A stretch of DNA of 64,000 bases from Cognatishimia sp. 1_MG-2023. Lineage in GTDB: Bacteria > Pseudomonadota > Alphaproteobacteria > Rhodobacterales > Rhodobacteraceae. A program made the translations under genes and the position numbers. The stretch covers positions 186,001 to 250,000 of the forward strand of contig NZ_JAUORX010000004.1 in assembly GCF_030548175.1 (NCBI RefSeq), in the 5' to 3' direction. Below the pieces are notes generated by a model. It worked only from the letters and a program-made list of their open reading frames with translations, was not told the origin of the DNA and ran no database searches. Every line of letters starts with the position of its first letter. Position 1 is the stretch's first letter. Below are positions 50,463 to 60,901 of this stretch, piece by piece.

Positions 50463-52373
50463 ATGGGTAAAGTCATTGGTATCGACCTCGGTACAACAAA
50501 CTCTTGTGTGGCCATCATGGATGGTTCTCAAGCACGCGTAATTGAAAACGCTGAGGGTGCACGTACAACACCTTCGATCGTTGCATTCACAGACGACGAG
50601 CGCCTTGTAGGCCAGCCGGCAAAACGCCAGGCCGTCACAAACCCAGAAAACACCGTATTCGGCGTGAAGCGTCTGATCGGTCGCCGGGTTGATGATGCAG
50701 CTGTTGAAAAAGACAAAAAAATGGTGCCGTTCGCGATTGTGAATGGCGGCAATGGCGATGCATGGGTTGAAGCACGTGGCGAGAAATACTCCCCGTCGCA
50801 AATCTCTGCGTTCACATTGGGCAAAATGAAAGAAACCGCTGAGTCCTATCTTGGCGAAGAAGTAACACAGGCGGTTATCACTGTTCCTGCGTACTTTAAC
50901 GATGCTCAGCGTCAGGCGACAAAAGACGCCGGTAAGATTGCTGGCCTCGAAGTTCTGCGTATCATCAACGAACCAACAGCTGCTGCGTTGGCTTACGGTC
51001 TGGACAAAGAAGAAACCCAAACCATCGCGGTCTATGACCTTGGTGGCGGTACCTTCGACGTAACCATCCTAGAGATCGACGACGGCCTGTTCGAAGTTAA
51101 ATCCACCAACGGCGACACGTTCCTTGGCGGTGAAGACTTTGACATGCGTATCGTGAACTACCTCGCGGACACATTCAAAAAAGAACACGGCGTTGATCTG
51201 TCCAAAGACAAGATGGCCCTGCAGCGTCTGAAAGAAGCAGCAGAAAAAGCCAAGATTGAGCTGTCTTCTGCGTCGCAAACAGAAATCAACCAGCCGTTCA
51301 TCTCGATGGGCAAAGATGGTTCTCCTTTGCACATGGTCATGAAACTGACCCGCGCAAAGTTGGAATCTCTGGTTAACGACCTGATCAAAGCGTCCATGAA
51401 GCCATGCGCAGCAGCGTTGAAAGATGCTGGCTTGTCCGCGTCTGACATTGACGAAGTTGTTCTGGTTGGCGGTATGACCCGCATGCCTAAAGTTGTTGAA
51501 GAAGTCACAAAATTCTTCGGCAAAGAGCCACATAAGGGTGTGAACCCGGATGAGGTTGTTGCGATGGGCGCGGCCATTCAGGCTGGTGTTCTGCAAGGCG
51601 ACGTTAAAGACGTTGTTCTGCTGGACGTTACTCCATTGTCCTTGGGTATCGAAACTTTGGGTGGTGTCTTCACCCGCTTGATCGACCGCAACACCACTAT
51701 CCCTACGAAAAAGTCCCAGACTTTTTCTACTGCGGAAGACAACCAAAACGCTGTGACACTGCGTGTGTTCCAGGGTGAGCGTGAAATGGCTGCGGACAAC
51801 AAGATCCTTGGTCAGTTCAACCTAGAAGACATCCCACCGGCACCACGTGGCATGCCGCAGATCGAAGTGACTTTTGACATCGATGCCAACGGCATCGTGT
51901 CTGTTGGCGCCAAAGACAAAGGCACCGGCAAAGAGCAGTCGATCACAATCCAAGCGTCTGGCGGCCTGTCTGACGAGGACATCGAAGCAATGGTTCAAGA
52001 CGCGGAAGCAAACGCTGAAGCGGATAAAGATCGCAAAGAGCTGGTCGAAGCACGCAACCAAGCAGAGAGCCTGATCCATTCGACTGAAAAGTCCATGGAA
52101 GAGCATTCCGACAAGGTCGACCCGACAACCATCGAAGCGATCGAATTGGCAATTGCTGCGTTGAAAGACGATCTGGAAGACGAAAAAGCAAACGCTGACA
52201 AGATCAAGTCTGGCGTTCAGAACGTGACCGAAGCGGCGATGAAACTGGGCGAAGCGATCTACAAAGCGTCTGCAGAAGAAGCTGGTGAAGAGCCAGCAGC
52301 AGCAGATGCTGGTCCAGCGGACGACGACATCGTCGATGCTGACTTCGAAGATCTTGACGGCGACAAGCGCTAA
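50463..52373 (+). CDS. dnaK: Chaperone DnaK (Hsp70)
   Basis: This is a 636-residue Hsp70. The nucleotide-binding domain begins [15 protein letters not shown] and includes the signatures [14 protein letters not shown] and [13 protein letters not shown]. The interdomain linker [15 protein letters not shown] follows, and the substrate-binding domain and helical lid end in an acidic [13 protein letters not shown] tail typical of bacterial DnaK. AAGAAGGG is the ribosome site. It is followed by dnaJ and preceded by a heat-shock-type promoter. Confidence 0.99.
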   Translation: MGKVIGIDLGTTNSCVAIMDGSQARVIENAEGARTTPSIVAFTDDERLVGQPAKRQAVTNPENTVFGVKRLIGRRVDDAAVEKDKKMVPFAIVNGGNGDAWVEARGEKYSPSQISAFTLGKMKETAESYLGEEVTQAVITVPAYFNDAQRQATKDAGKIAGLEVLRIINEPTAAALAYGLDKEETQTIAVYDLGGGTFDVTILEIDDGLFEVKSTNGDTFLGGEDFDMRIVNYLADTFKKEHGVDLSKDKMALQRLKEAAEKAKIELSSASQTEINQPFISMGKDGSPLHMVMKLTRAKLESLVNDLIKASMKPCAAALKDAGLSASDIDEVVLVGGMTRMPKVVEEVTKFFGKEPHKGVNPDEVVAMGAAIQAGVLQGDVKDVVLLDVTPLSLGIETLGGVFTRLIDRNTTIPTKKSQTFSTAEDNQNAVTLRVFQGEREMAADNKILGQFNLEDIPPAPRGMPQIEVTFDIDANGIVSVGAKDKGTGKEQSITIQASGGLSDEDIEAMVQDAEANAEADKDRKELVEARNQAESLIHSTEKSMEEHSDKVDPTTIEAIELAIAALKDDLEDEKANADKIKSGVQNVTEAAMKLGEAIYKASAEEAGEEPAAADAGPADDDIVDADFEDLDGDKR

Positions 52374-52396
52374 GCGCGTGGTCGGATCATGATTAC

Positions 52397-52430
52397 GGGC
52401 CGGTCCGCTCGCCGGATCGGCCCTTTCATT
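52397..52430 (+). terminator. Hairpin between dnaK and dnaJ
   Basis: An eleven-pair stem (52397-52407 with 52413-52423, one G-T) is followed by TTTCATTTTT. It should reduce read-through from dnaK to dnaJ, consistent with the chaperone being needed in excess over its co-chaperone. Confidence 0.65.
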
Positions 52431-52453
52431 TTTCCGGCTCAGAGGAGTAACCC

Positions 52454-53602
52454 ATGGCAAAACGCGACTTCTACGAAGTTTTAGGTGTCGGCAAAGGGGC
52501 CTCTGCGGATGAAATTAAGAAAGCCTATCGCAAGAAGGCCAAAGAATTTCACCCTGACCGCAATGCGGACAACCCTGATGCAGAAGCCAAGTTTAAAGAA
52601 GCCAATGCTGCTTACGAAGTTCTAAAGGACGGCGATAAGAAAGCAGCCTATGACCAATATGGTCATGCAGCCTTTGAAGGCGGCATGGGCGGCGGTCAAC
52701 GGGGTGGACACCCTGGTAACGGTGACTTTGCAAGCGCATTCTCAGACGTCTTTGATGACCTGTTTGGCGACTTTATGGGCGGCCAGCGTGGTGGCGGTGG
52801 CGGACGGCAACGTGCGGCACGTGGCTCTGACCTGCGCTACAATCTTCGCGTTACACTCGAAGAAGCCTTTTCTGGACTTCAAAAGACAATCCAAGTTCCA
52901 ACATCCGTTGGCTGTGGATCCTGTAATGGATCCGGTGCCGAAGGTGGTGCTGAGCCAACAACTTGTCCAACCTGTTCTGGGATGGGTAAAGTTCGTGCGC
53001 AGCAAGGTTTCTTTACTGTCGAACGTACCTGCCCGACCTGTTCTGGCCTTGGCCAAATCATCAAAAACCCTTGTAAATCTTGTGGTGGTGTTGGGCGCAC
53101 GGAAAAAGATCGTTCGCTTTCGGTCAACATTCCTGCGGGCGTCGAAACCGGCACGCGTATTCGCCTAGCGGGCGAAGGCGAGGCAGGTTTGCGAGGTGGG
53201 CCAACCGGTGATTTGTACATCTTTATCGAAGTATCCAAACACGCGATCTTTGAGCGTGAGGGGACCAACCTATTCTGTCGTGTGCCTGTTTCTATGGCCT
53301 CTGCAGCTTTAGGTGGCGATATTGAAGTACCGACAATTGACGGTGGCCGGAGCCGGGTGAAGATTCCATCAGGTAGCCAATCGGGGCGGCAAATGCGTTT
53401 GCGGTCCAAGGGGATGCCTGCACTTCGCGGCGGTGGCGCTGGGGATATGTTCATTGAACTGGCAGTTGAAACGCCCGTGAATTTGACCAGTCGCCAAAAG
53501 GAAATTCTTAAGGAATTCGATCAGCTTTCCGAAGAGAACAACCCGGAGAGCAGCAGTTTCTTTAAGTCTGTCAAAGGCTTCTGGGATTCGATGAAAAGCT
53601 AA
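52454..53602 (+). CDS. dnaJ: Co-chaperone DnaJ (Hsp40)
   Basis: This 382-residue protein has a complete type I layout: a J domain (1-70) with HPD in [11 protein letters not shown], a Gly/Phe-rich region (75-125), four CxxCxGxG zinc repeats ([32 protein letters not shown], about 150-215) and C-terminal substrate-binding domains. It stimulates the DnaK ATPase and delivers clients. It is 80 bases after dnaK and ends at a clear terminator. Confidence 0.99.
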   Translation: MAKRDFYEVLGVGKGASADEIKKAYRKKAKEFHPDRNADNPDAEAKFKEANAAYEVLKDGDKKAAYDQYGHAAFEGGMGGGQRGGHPGNGDFASAFSDVFDDLFGDFMGGQRGGGGGRQRAARGSDLRYNLRVTLEEAFSGLQKTIQVPTSVGCGSCNGSGAEGGAEPTTCPTCSGMGKVRAQQGFFTVERTCPTCSGLGQIIKNPCKSCGGVGRTEKDRSLSVNIPAGVETGTRIRLAGEGEAGLRGGPTGDLYIFIEVSKHAIFEREGTNLFCRVPVSMASAALGGDIEVPTIDGGRSRVKIPSGSQSGRQMRLRSKGMPALRGGGAGDMFIELAVETPVNLTSRQKEILKEFDQLSEENNPESSSFFKSVKGFWDSMKS

Positions 53603-53620
53603 TCCCGGGTAAATAATATT

Positions 53621-53651
53621 AAAGAGGCGCTTCATTTGAGGCGCCTTTTTT
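53621..53651 (+). terminator. Terminator of the dnaK-dnaJ operon
   Basis: AGGCGC and GCGCCT form a six-pair stem, extended by A-T and G-T pairs on the outside, and are followed by six T residues. It lies about 20 bases after dnaJ. Confidence 0.8.
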
Positions 53652-53695
53652 GTTTGCTTAAGCCAATGCTAACCATTGCCCGCACAAGCTTAAGT

Positions 53696-54460
53696 ATGTC
53701 TGATCCTAATGCTTTCTCCGAAGTCCCGCTCCCACTTTTTGAATCGGAATCTCATTTAATTTCAAAGGGTTCCGGAAAGATCCCATCGTACCTGCAAGAT
53801 CATCGCAAGCGATTGCGAGAGCGGTTTATGCTGGGTGGAGCTGCGGCGGTTCCGGATTATGAATTGTTGGAGTTGGTGCTGTTTCGCGCCATCCCTCGGC
53901 AGGATGTAAAACCGCTTGCCCGTAAGCTACTGGAAAAGTTTGGTAATTTTAACTCTGTCGTTTCTGCACCAATCCATAGGCTGAAAGAAATCAAGGGTGT
54001 TGGGGATGCTGTTGTTTGCGAGCTTAAGATAATAGAAGCCGCGGCGCATCGACTTGCCAGATCAAAAGTTATGCAAAGACAGGTGCCTAGCTCTTGGGAT
54101 TCGCTGTTGGATTATTGCAAAGCGTCGATGGGGCATCAGGAGATAGAGCAATTTCGAATCCTGTTCTTAGATACCAAAAACACGCTAATTGCAGACGAAG
54201 CACAGACAAAAGGAACAGTTAATCACGTGCCGGTCTACCCGCGCGAGGTTGTGAAACGCGCGTTGGAACTGAATTCTAGTGCCCTGATTTTAGTACACAA
54301 TCACCCATCTGGCGACCCAACGCCATCACAGGCAGATATTGAAATGACCGAACAGATACGCGCAGCCTGTGATGTGTTGTCGATCACATTACATGATCAC
54401 CTGATCATCGGCGCCTCGCGCCACCTAAGCTTTCGCAGCGAGGGATATATGAGAGATTGA
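53696..54460 (+). CDS. radC: RadC family protein (JAB/MPN domain)
   Basis: This 254-residue protein has an N-terminal helix-hairpin-helix region (about 30-110, LKEIKGVGDAVVCELKI) and a C-terminal JAB1/MPN metalloprotease-like domain with HNHPSGDPTPSQAD, preceded by RILFLDTKNTLI. The family was once linked to DNA repair but its biochemical role is still unclear. The frame runs upstream through the dnaJ terminator, so ATG 53696 is the sensible start. Confidence 0.92.
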   Translation: MSDPNAFSEVPLPLFESESHLISKGSGKIPSYLQDHRKRLRERFMLGGAAAVPDYELLELVLFRAIPRQDVKPLARKLLEKFGNFNSVVSAPIHRLKEIKGVGDAVVCELKIIEAAAHRLARSKVMQRQVPSSWDSLLDYCKASMGHQEIEQFRILFLDTKNTLIADEAQTKGTVNHVPVYPREVVKRALELNSSALILVHNHPSGDPTPSQADIEMTEQIRAACDVLSITLHDHLIIGASRHLSFRSEGYMRD

Positions 54461-54484
54461 ATTGTACAATTCGTACGTTTCAAT

Positions 54485-56044
54485 TTAGCGCACCCAAATC
54501 TCGACCCGACGGTTCACTTGGCGCCCCCAGGCGCTTTCATCGCAAGCCATTGGCAGGGCCTCGCCGAAGCCCTCGACCGCGATATTCAAACTCGACGGAT
54601 CAACTGTTTCTGCGGCGGCAAGAACCGCCTCTTTCACAGCGGTTGCGCGACGTAGAGCAATGGTGCCGTTCGCTTCGGCCGAGCCTTCGCCATCGCTGAA
54701 CCCGACAAAGACCAATTCGCGGCCATCATAGGTACCAAGCTCTAGCGCGCGGGCGAGCTGTTGGGCGTTAGACCGCGATTGGGCATCCAAAGCACTAAGG
54801 CCAGGTTTAAACCGAAAGGTGGTTGTCAGCCGCGCATGATTACCGAGGCGCTTAACGACGGCCTGAAGGTCTTTTAACGGTACATCTTTATCCGCGCGGG
54901 CAATCGCATTGGCGAAACGCTCGCCCTGCAAAGCAACTGGCACTTCTTCTGGAGAGTGATCCACGAATCCTGCGCGACGGATCACAATCTGTGCTGCTGG
55001 ACCGCGGGTATAGGCCAGAAAATCGCGCGCGACTTTGGGCAAGCGACGCGCAGGAAGATACAGGAACATTGGCGCTGTCAGCGGGTAATCTTCAGTTTTA
55101 ATCCCACGACGGGTGGCATGCACCGCAAAGCCGCAACCGCCCGCTAGCGGTAGGCGCGCAGCAGCGCTGGAACTGGAATACGTTGTAATCCCAATTGCAA
55201 AGGGATCGCGCTGTACGGCGCTTACAAGCGATGTCATCTGACTATGAAAAACGGCATCGTCATCGAGCCGTTGCCCCGAGGGTTTTAACAGCCGATCCTC
55301 GATAGCTTGTAGCAATCCGGATTCCTGTTCAGGCACATGGCGCGCGATTGGGGCATCCGGGCCGCCTAGCATTTTCCAATTGTCGATTTTACCGGAAAAC
55401 ACCTTGGACAGATCGCTAGCCGTGATCCGCTTAACGGGATTGCCCGGCGCGACAACAGGGACCAATGCGTTCAAGGCCAAGATGCGACTGCGGTTCTTAC
55501 CGCTCATGTTGCCCAGCCCCGCTTCGTAGCCGCGTTTGGATTCGGGTTCACGAATTTCGCGCAGGGACATTGCGATGTCTGCTTCATTAGCAAGGAGATC
55601 GGCAAAGCCTTCGTCAGTTGTGGTTGCCCTGAAGAAAAAGCGCGCGACAGTGGCACCGGTCGTCGAATCCGCAAGCTCGTACGAAAAGTGAGTTTTGTCG
55701 GTTAGTTTGCGAGACACGCGGTACCCGTTGCGCAGCGCAAAGCCATCGAGCAAGGCAGGCATCAGCACATCTGCCATGCCAGCGGCGCCAGAAATCCGAA
55801 CCTCGGCCACGAAATCCATGAGGTTCGGGCAAGCGGGCCCGTCACAGGTGACGCCAGAGCCATCAACGGTCAGCTCGCCATACAGTGTTTGGACGCGGTA
55901 GAATTCGCCATCAAAGCCTAGCAACGTGCCTGTAATTTCGACCGCGCCATCGGGCGAGGTCAAAGTCACATCCTGTGCGGAAAGGGATTGGCCACCGAGA
56001 AAAAAGGAAAGTGCGGCGAAAGTCGCCGCACGCAAAATGTTCAT
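54485..56044 (-). CDS. Phosphate-binding-protein-like domain fused to an OmpA peptidoglycan-binding domain
   Basis: This 519-residue secreted protein has a signal peptide (MNILRAATFAALSFFLGGQSLSA). A PstS-like substrate-binding region (about 70-370) contains SGAAGMADVLMPALLDGF and DLSKVFSGKIDNWKMLGG. The C-terminal OmpA domain (about 400-519) contains VFVGFSDGEGSAEANGTIALRRA and QVNRRVEIWV. The OmpA part would anchor it to peptidoglycan, so it likely acts as a tethered binding or sensing protein rather than a free transporter component. No Pst permease is adjacent. It is 24 bases downstream of the conserved protein at 56069-57076. Confidence 0.85.
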   Translation of the reverse strand: MNILRAATFAALSFFLGGQSLSAQDVTLTSPDGAVEITGTLLGFDGEFYRVQTLYGELTVDGSGVTCDGPACPNLMDFVAEVRISGAAGMADVLMPALLDGFALRNGYRVSRKLTDKTHFSYELADSTTGATVARFFFRATTTDEGFADLLANEADIAMSLREIREPESKRGYEAGLGNMSGKNRSRILALNALVPVVAPGNPVKRITASDLSKVFSGKIDNWKMLGGPDAPIARHVPEQESGLLQAIEDRLLKPSGQRLDDDAVFHSQMTSLVSAVQRDPFAIGITTYSSSSAAARLPLAGGCGFAVHATRRGIKTEDYPLTAPMFLYLPARRLPKVARDFLAYTRGPAAQIVIRRAGFVDHSPEEVPVALQGERFANAIARADKDVPLKDLQAVVKRLGNHARLTTTFRFKPGLSALDAQSRSNAQQLARALELGTYDGRELVFVGFSDGEGSAEANGTIALRRATAVKEAVLAAAETVDPSSLNIAVEGFGEALPMACDESAWGRQVNRRVEIWVR

Positions 56045-56068
56045 GGATTGACCCTGACTTGCGCGAAA

Positions 56069-57076
56069 TTATTTCTGCGCGATTGTCAGGTCTTGGAGCA
56101 GGTTTTTCAACACCAGAAAGTCACCCGAAGCAGCACATTCTGGCATTGCAATTTCCAATTGGCGGGTTGTGGCCGGTCCACCTTGGTGAATCTGCAAAGT
56201 AGAGGCCCGAATATCGCGGCCGCAGTTGCTGCCAGTGACTTCTGCTTCGACGGAAAGTTGCACCTTGCCCGTTGTGGCAGCATTGCCTGTTGGGAAGGTA
56301 TAGACGTCTGCCATTTGCGAAATCTCGCTTTGGCCGTCACCAAGACGCAGCAGGAAACCGCCCTGCCCGCCGATGACCGAGGTTAAATCGCGGGTGTTGC
56401 CATACCATACGTGCCCTGCGGAATTATAATCGGCTTCGTATTCAAGCGCATGAATTTGCAGACCCGCTTCGCCCATCCATTGGACAGCAACCCGATCATA
56501 GAATTCAAGCGACGGTACTGAGGCGATGCTGTTGGTTTCGCTGCCATTCGGGAAGCGAACCGCAAAACGCGCGTCTTGCTCCATCGCCGGAACGGTGATG
56601 CCGAGAGCCCCGTTTTCATCAAGGACTTCGGTAAAGCTAAGACCGGCATGAGAAATCGTGACGCGCGCGTTTGGTAGGCACGTCGCTGTAATTTCTAGGT
56701 TCACCATTGCGGCGATAGCAGGGATGGCATTCATGGAGATGTCACACCCCAGCAGCGGTGCTGGCTCTTCTTGGGGCATAGCGGTGGTTGGTGTATCTAA
56801 CGAGACCTCAAGTGCAACGGTGCGTGCTGGCAATTGCGCCTCTAGCTGGCTGGCTTGGGGTAGGTTTGGCAGGGCGAAGGATGAAGCCGAGGCCAAGAGC
56901 AACGGTGGGTTTGCATCCAGTGCTGGTGCAAACTGTTTGGATTGCTCAGGCTGCACCCCCGAAGCCTGCGTTGGCTGGCCACTTTGGACATAGACGCCGA
57001 GCACGATGGCAGCCGTTGCCGTTACGGCGGCAAGGGCCAGTTTGCTGGTTCTTTCAGACAATTTCACAGGCTTCAT
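56069..57076 (-). CDS. Conserved secreted or membrane-anchored protein of unknown function
   Basis: This 335-residue protein has one hydrophobic segment (about residues 12-28, LALAAVTATAAIVLGVYV) serving as signal anchor. A proline- and alanine-rich linker (35-105) is followed by a beta-rich domain containing four cysteines (C111, C134, and two near the end in SNCGRD and MPECAASGD). Similar genes beside secA in Rhodobacterales are sometimes labelled translocase, which I think reflects only the neighbourhood. It is transcribed leftwards with the PBP-OmpA gene and separated from secA by a terminator. I can assign no function. Confidence 0.75.
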   Translation of the reverse strand: MKPVKLSERTSKLALAAVTATAAIVLGVYVQSGQPTQASGVQPEQSKQFAPALDANPPLLLASASSFALPNLPQASQLEAQLPARTVALEVSLDTPTTAMPQEEPAPLLGCDISMNAIPAIAAMVNLEITATCLPNARVTISHAGLSFTEVLDENGALGITVPAMEQDARFAVRFPNGSETNSIASVPSLEFYDRVAVQWMGEAGLQIHALEYEADYNSAGHVWYGNTRDLTSVIGGQGGFLLRLGDGQSEISQMADVYTFPTGNAATTGKVQLSVEAEVTGSNCGRDIRASTLQIHQGGPATTRQLEIAMPECAASGDFLVLKNLLQDLTIAQK

Positions 57077-57120
57077 GGGGTACGCTCCCTACGCTTAAAA
57101 ACAACGCAAACCGTGCCCAC

Positions 57121-57147
57121 AAAAAAGGGCGCCGCTGTGGCGCCCTT
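57121..57147 (-). terminator. Terminator of secA
   Basis: On the minus strand a perfect nine-pair stem (AAGGGCGCC with GGCGCCCTT) closes a five-base loop and is followed by TTTTTT. It lies about 35 bases after the secA stop. Confidence 0.92.
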
Positions 57148-57180
57148 GTGAAGAAATTCGTTTTTATTAAGGCAAATCGC

Positions 57181-59877
57181 TTAGGCGAGCTTGCCATGGC
57201 AATGCTTGAACTTTTCGCCAGAACCGCATGGGCAGGCGTCATTTCGGCCCGGATTTCCCCATGTGCTTGGATCATCTTCATCGAAGCCCGCGATTAATGG
57301 TTCGTTGTCAGTTGCCGCCGGTTTAGGAGCAGCCGCTTGAGCCACAGCAGCCTGACGGGCCTGCATTTCAGCGATCATGTTACGCTGCTCTTCCTCAGTC
57401 AGCGGACGGATTTGACCCAAGTTACGGGTCACGTCCACGCGCAGGGTGTCGAGCATGGTTTCAAACAGTTGGAACGCTTCATTCTTATATTCGTTCAACG
57501 GATCACGCTGTGCGTAGCCACGGAAACCTACAACTGAACGCAGGTGTTCAAGCGTCAACAGGTGCTCGCGCCATTTGTTATCAATGATCTGCAGCAAAAT
57601 TTGCTTTTCGATGTTGCGCAGCTGCTCTGGACCGAATTGAACGGCTTTTTGCGCCATCAGTTCGTCAGATGCATTTTCAAGGCGCTCTTGGATGTCTTCG
57701 TCATCCACACCCTCTTCGCCAGCCCATTCAACGACGGGCACGTCGATAGACAGCTGCTCTTTGCAGGCAGAGTAAAGACCTTCGGTGTCCCACTGGTCGG
57801 CGTAGGATTTTGGCGGCATGTATTGATCAACGAGGTCCGCGATCACGTCGTGGCGCATATCCTTGACGATTTCCGACAAGTCCTCTGATTCCATGATTTC
57901 GCGGCGCTGCGAGAAGATCACCTTACGCTGATCGTTCATCACGTCATCGAATTTCAATAGCTGTTTACGGATGTCGAAGTTACGACCTTCGACTTTTGCC
58001 TGCGCGCGTTCGAGGGATTTGTTCACCCATGGATGAACAATCGCCTCGCCTTCTTTCATTCCTAGCGTCGACAGAACTTTGTCGAGACGGTCAGAGCCAA
58101 AGATACGCATAAGGTCATCTTCGAGGGACAAGTAGAAAGAAGAGCGGCCCGGGTCACCCTGACGGCCGGAACGGCCACGCAGCTGGTTATCAATGCGGCG
58201 GCTTTCGTGACGTTCTGTCGCCAGAACGAACAGGCCACCAGCGGCTTTTACAGCGTCTTCATCGGCTTTATGACCGTCTTCGATACGTGCGCGAATTTCG
58301 TCTGGGTTGCCATCGGGATCTGCAGCAATCGCTTCCATGATCTTGAATTCAACGTTGCCACCCAATTTGATGTCGGTCCCACGGCCGGCCATGTTGGTCG
58401 CGATGGTTACGGCGCCAAGCTTACCCGCGTCTGCAACGATCTGCGCTTCTTGCTCGTGCTGTCGAGCGTTCAGAACGTTGTGCTTGATGCCTTCTTTTTC
58501 CAGCATCTGCGACAGCAGTTCGGATTTCTCGATAGAGGTGGTGCCGACCAACGTTGGCTGGCCTTTGGCGCTGGCCTCTTTGACGGTTTCTACGATGGCG
58601 TTGAATTTTTCTTGTGCTGTCCGATAGACCGCATCGTCATCGTCAACACGGGCGATAGGACGGTTTGTCGGGACTTCGACAACACCCAGACCGTAGATTT
58701 CTGCGAATTCTTCTGCTTCGGTCAACGCGGTACCGGTCATCCCGCCCAGCTTGTCATACAGACGGAAGTAGTTCTGGAAGGTCACCTGCGCCAAAGTCAC
58801 ATTTTCTGGCTGGATGCCGACGTTTTCTTTGGCTTCGATGGCTTGGTGGAGACCGTCGGACAAACGGCGACCAGCCATCATACGGCCGGTGAATTCATCG
58901 ATCAGAACGATCTGGCCATCGCGTACGATATAATCTTTGTCTCGGGTAAAGAGCTTATGCGCGCGCAGACCTTGGTTCACGTGGTGAACAATGGTCGTGC
59001 TTTCTGGGTCGTAGAGTGATTGACCGTCAGGCAAGATCCCTTTGGCTTTCAACTGCTCTTCGAGCCAATCGTTGCCTTCATCGGTGAAGGAGACGTTGCG
59101 GGTCTTTTCATCGAGTGTGTAGTGCTCGTCATCAATGCCAGGAATGACCGCATCAATGGTTTGATACATTTCTGTGCGATCTTCAGCCGGACCAGAGATG
59201 ATCAGCGGAGTCCTCGCTTCGTCGATGAGGATCGAGTCAACTTCATCGACAATCGCGAAATGGTGGTGCTTTTGCGAAATCTGGTTCAGCTCGGATTTCA
59301 TGTTGTCGCGCAGGTAGTCAAAGCCCAGCTCGTTGTTTGTGGCGTAGGTCACGTCACATCCGTAGGCTTCTAGCTTTTCGCCTTCGGGCTGCTGCGGGTA
59401 AATCACGCCAGTGGTCATGCCCAAGGCGCCGTAGACTTTGCTCATCCATTCGGCGTCGCGTTTTGCGAGGTAGTCGTTGACGGTGACGATGTGCACGCCT
59501 TTGCCGGTCAGCGCATTCAGATATGCCGGGAATGTCGCAACAAGGGTTTTACCCTCGCCGGTTTTCATTTCCGAAATATTGCCCTGATGCAAAAAGATGC
59601 CGCCCATCAGCTGGGTGTCAAAGGCCCGTAGACCGAGCGCGCGCTTTGCAGCCTCGCGGCAGTTGGCAAATGCCTCTGGCAAGATGCTGTCGAGCGCTTC
59701 GCCTTCGGCAACCCGCATTTTGTATTCAGCGGTTTTTTCGATCAGCTGTTCATCTGTCAGCTTAACGAATTCTTCTTCCAACGCGTTGATCTTGGCAACG
59801 ATCGGTCGGGTGTTTTTAATCTTGCGGTCGTTCGGTGTGCCGAAGACCTTTGCGCTCAATTTTCCAAAACCCAACAT
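57181..59877 (-). CDS. secA: Preprotein translocase ATPase SecA
   Basis: This 898-residue motor pushes preproteins through SecYEG. Walker A is MKTGEGKTL, the DEAD-like box appears as [20 protein letters not shown], and the helicase C-terminal part includes [16 protein letters not shown] and [26 protein letters not shown]. The C-terminal zinc finger [14 protein letters not shown] binds SecB or ribosomes. AAAGGA precedes ATG. It is divergent from the parvulin gene, whose product works on exported proteins. Confidence 0.99.
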   Translation of the reverse strand: MLGFGKLSAKVFGTPNDRKIKNTRPIVAKINALEEEFVKLTDEQLIEKTAEYKMRVAEGEALDSILPEAFANCREAAKRALGLRAFDTQLMGGIFLHQGNISEMKTGEGKTLVATFPAYLNALTGKGVHIVTVNDYLAKRDAEWMSKVYGALGMTTGVIYPQQPEGEKLEAYGCDVTYATNNELGFDYLRDNMKSELNQISQKHHHFAIVDEVDSILIDEARTPLIISGPAEDRTEMYQTIDAVIPGIDDEHYTLDEKTRNVSFTDEGNDWLEEQLKAKGILPDGQSLYDPESTTIVHHVNQGLRAHKLFTRDKDYIVRDGQIVLIDEFTGRMMAGRRLSDGLHQAIEAKENVGIQPENVTLAQVTFQNYFRLYDKLGGMTGTALTEAEEFAEIYGLGVVEVPTNRPIARVDDDDAVYRTAQEKFNAIVETVKEASAKGQPTLVGTTSIEKSELLSQMLEKEGIKHNVLNARQHEQEAQIVADAGKLGAVTIATNMAGRGTDIKLGGNVEFKIMEAIAADPDGNPDEIRARIEDGHKADEDAVKAAGGLFVLATERHESRRIDNQLRGRSGRQGDPGRSSFYLSLEDDLMRIFGSDRLDKVLSTLGMKEGEAIVHPWVNKSLERAQAKVEGRNFDIRKQLLKFDDVMNDQRKVIFSQRREIMESEDLSEIVKDMRHDVIADLVDQYMPPKSYADQWDTEGLYSACKEQLSIDVPVVEWAGEEGVDDEDIQERLENASDELMAQKAVQFGPEQLRNIEKQILLQIIDNKWREHLLTLEHLRSVVGFRGYAQRDPLNEYKNEAFQLFETMLDTLRVDVTRNLGQIRPLTEEEQRNMIAEMQARQAAVAQAAAPKPAATDNEPLIAGFDEDDPSTWGNPGRNDACPCGSGEKFKHCHGKLA

Positions 59878-59893
59878 GTGCTGATGTCCTTTG

Positions 59894-59920
59894 TTGACAA
59901 TTTCTTGCGCCGCTTATGCT
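59894..59920 (+). promoter_or_regulatory. Candidate promoter of the parvulin gene
   Basis: A consensus TTGACA (59894-59899) is followed by TATGCT (59915-59920) with a 15-base spacer, shorter than ideal. It points to the parvulin gene, giving a leader of about 120 bases. Confidence 0.35.
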
Positions 59921-60048
59921 TGCCCGTCTTGTCCCCTGCTCATACAAACAGGACAAAGAACTATTGCTCCGGCCTCAAAGCGATGTAAGGGGCCTATATA
60001 ACAGTGTCAACGTCGCCAACGACTGCGGCAACAGCCAAGGACTAAACA

Positions 60049-60900
60049 ATGTCAAAAACACTCAATTTTCTGCGCGGTACTGCGGTTGCTCTTTTGCTTG
60101 CAACACCAGCGTTTTCTGACGATTCGGTCAATGCAAACACAGTTGTTGCAACTGTAAACGGCGCTGACATCACGTTGGGCCAAATGCTTGCCGTCAAGGA
60201 AACTTTGAACGAGCAGTATCAATCACTTCCAGATGACGTTTTGTTTAACGGCATTTTAGATCAGTTGATTCAGCAATCATTGTTGGCACAGAGCTTTGGT
60301 GGCGACACACCAAAGCGCGTTGAATTGGCCTTACAGAACCAGCGCCTTGCGCTGATGTCCGCCGAAGTTCTGCAAGAGTTGATCGCGGCAAAAGTAGACG
60401 ATGCAGCGGTTCAGGCAGCCTATGATGCGCAGTATGCTGATTATGAAGGCAGCCGTGAATTCAACGCATCGCATATCTTGGTTGCATCTGAAGAAGAAGC
60501 GGCCACGATTGCAACGGAAATTCGCGATGGCGCTGACTTTGCTACGACCGCAAAAGAGAAATCCACTGGCCCATCCGGCCCAGGTGGTGGCGAATTGGGT
60601 TGGTTTGGCGCAGGTCAAATGGTTCCACCGTTTGAAGAAGCAGTTGCCAAGCTTGAAACCGGTCAGGTTTCTGACCCTGTGGAAACTCAATTCGGTTGGC
60701 ATGTGATCAAACTGAACGACACACGTTTGCAACAAGCGCCAGCATTGGATGAAGTTCGTCAGCAGATTGAAGGTGAAGTACAGCGGACCGTGATTGATGC
60801 GGAACTGGCGCGCCTGACTGAAAATGGCGAAATTTCCAAGACTGTTGCCGAGGGAATGGACCCAAGCATCTTGAAACAAAGCGATCTGCTGGAGAACTAA
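60049..60900 (+). CDS. Periplasmic parvulin-type peptidyl-prolyl isomerase
   Basis: This 283-residue protein has a signal peptide (MSKTLNFLRGTAVALLLATPAFS), a SurA/PrsA-like N-terminal helical chaperone region (35-125) and a parvulin domain (about 135-225) with FNASHILVASEEEA, GGGELGWFGAGQMVPPFEEAV and FGWHVIKLND. It assists folding of exported proteins. It is divergent from secA and its stop is one base before the argJ start codon, so the two share a transcript. Confidence 0.93.
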   Translation: MSKTLNFLRGTAVALLLATPAFSDDSVNANTVVATVNGADITLGQMLAVKETLNEQYQSLPDDVLFNGILDQLIQQSLLAQSFGGDTPKRVELALQNQRLALMSAEVLQELIAAKVDDAAVQAAYDAQYADYEGSREFNASHILVASEEEAATIATEIRDGADFATTAKEKSTGPSGPGGGELGWFGAGQMVPPFEEAVAKLETGQVSDPVETQFGWHVIKLNDTRLQQAPALDEVRQQIEGEVQRTVIDAELARLTENGEISKTVAEGMDPSILKQSDLLEN

Positions 60901-60901
60901 G

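Noticed and set aside
53636-53695. N-terminal extension of RadC
   Set aside because: It would start inside the dnaJ terminator; ATG 53696 is the reasonable start.
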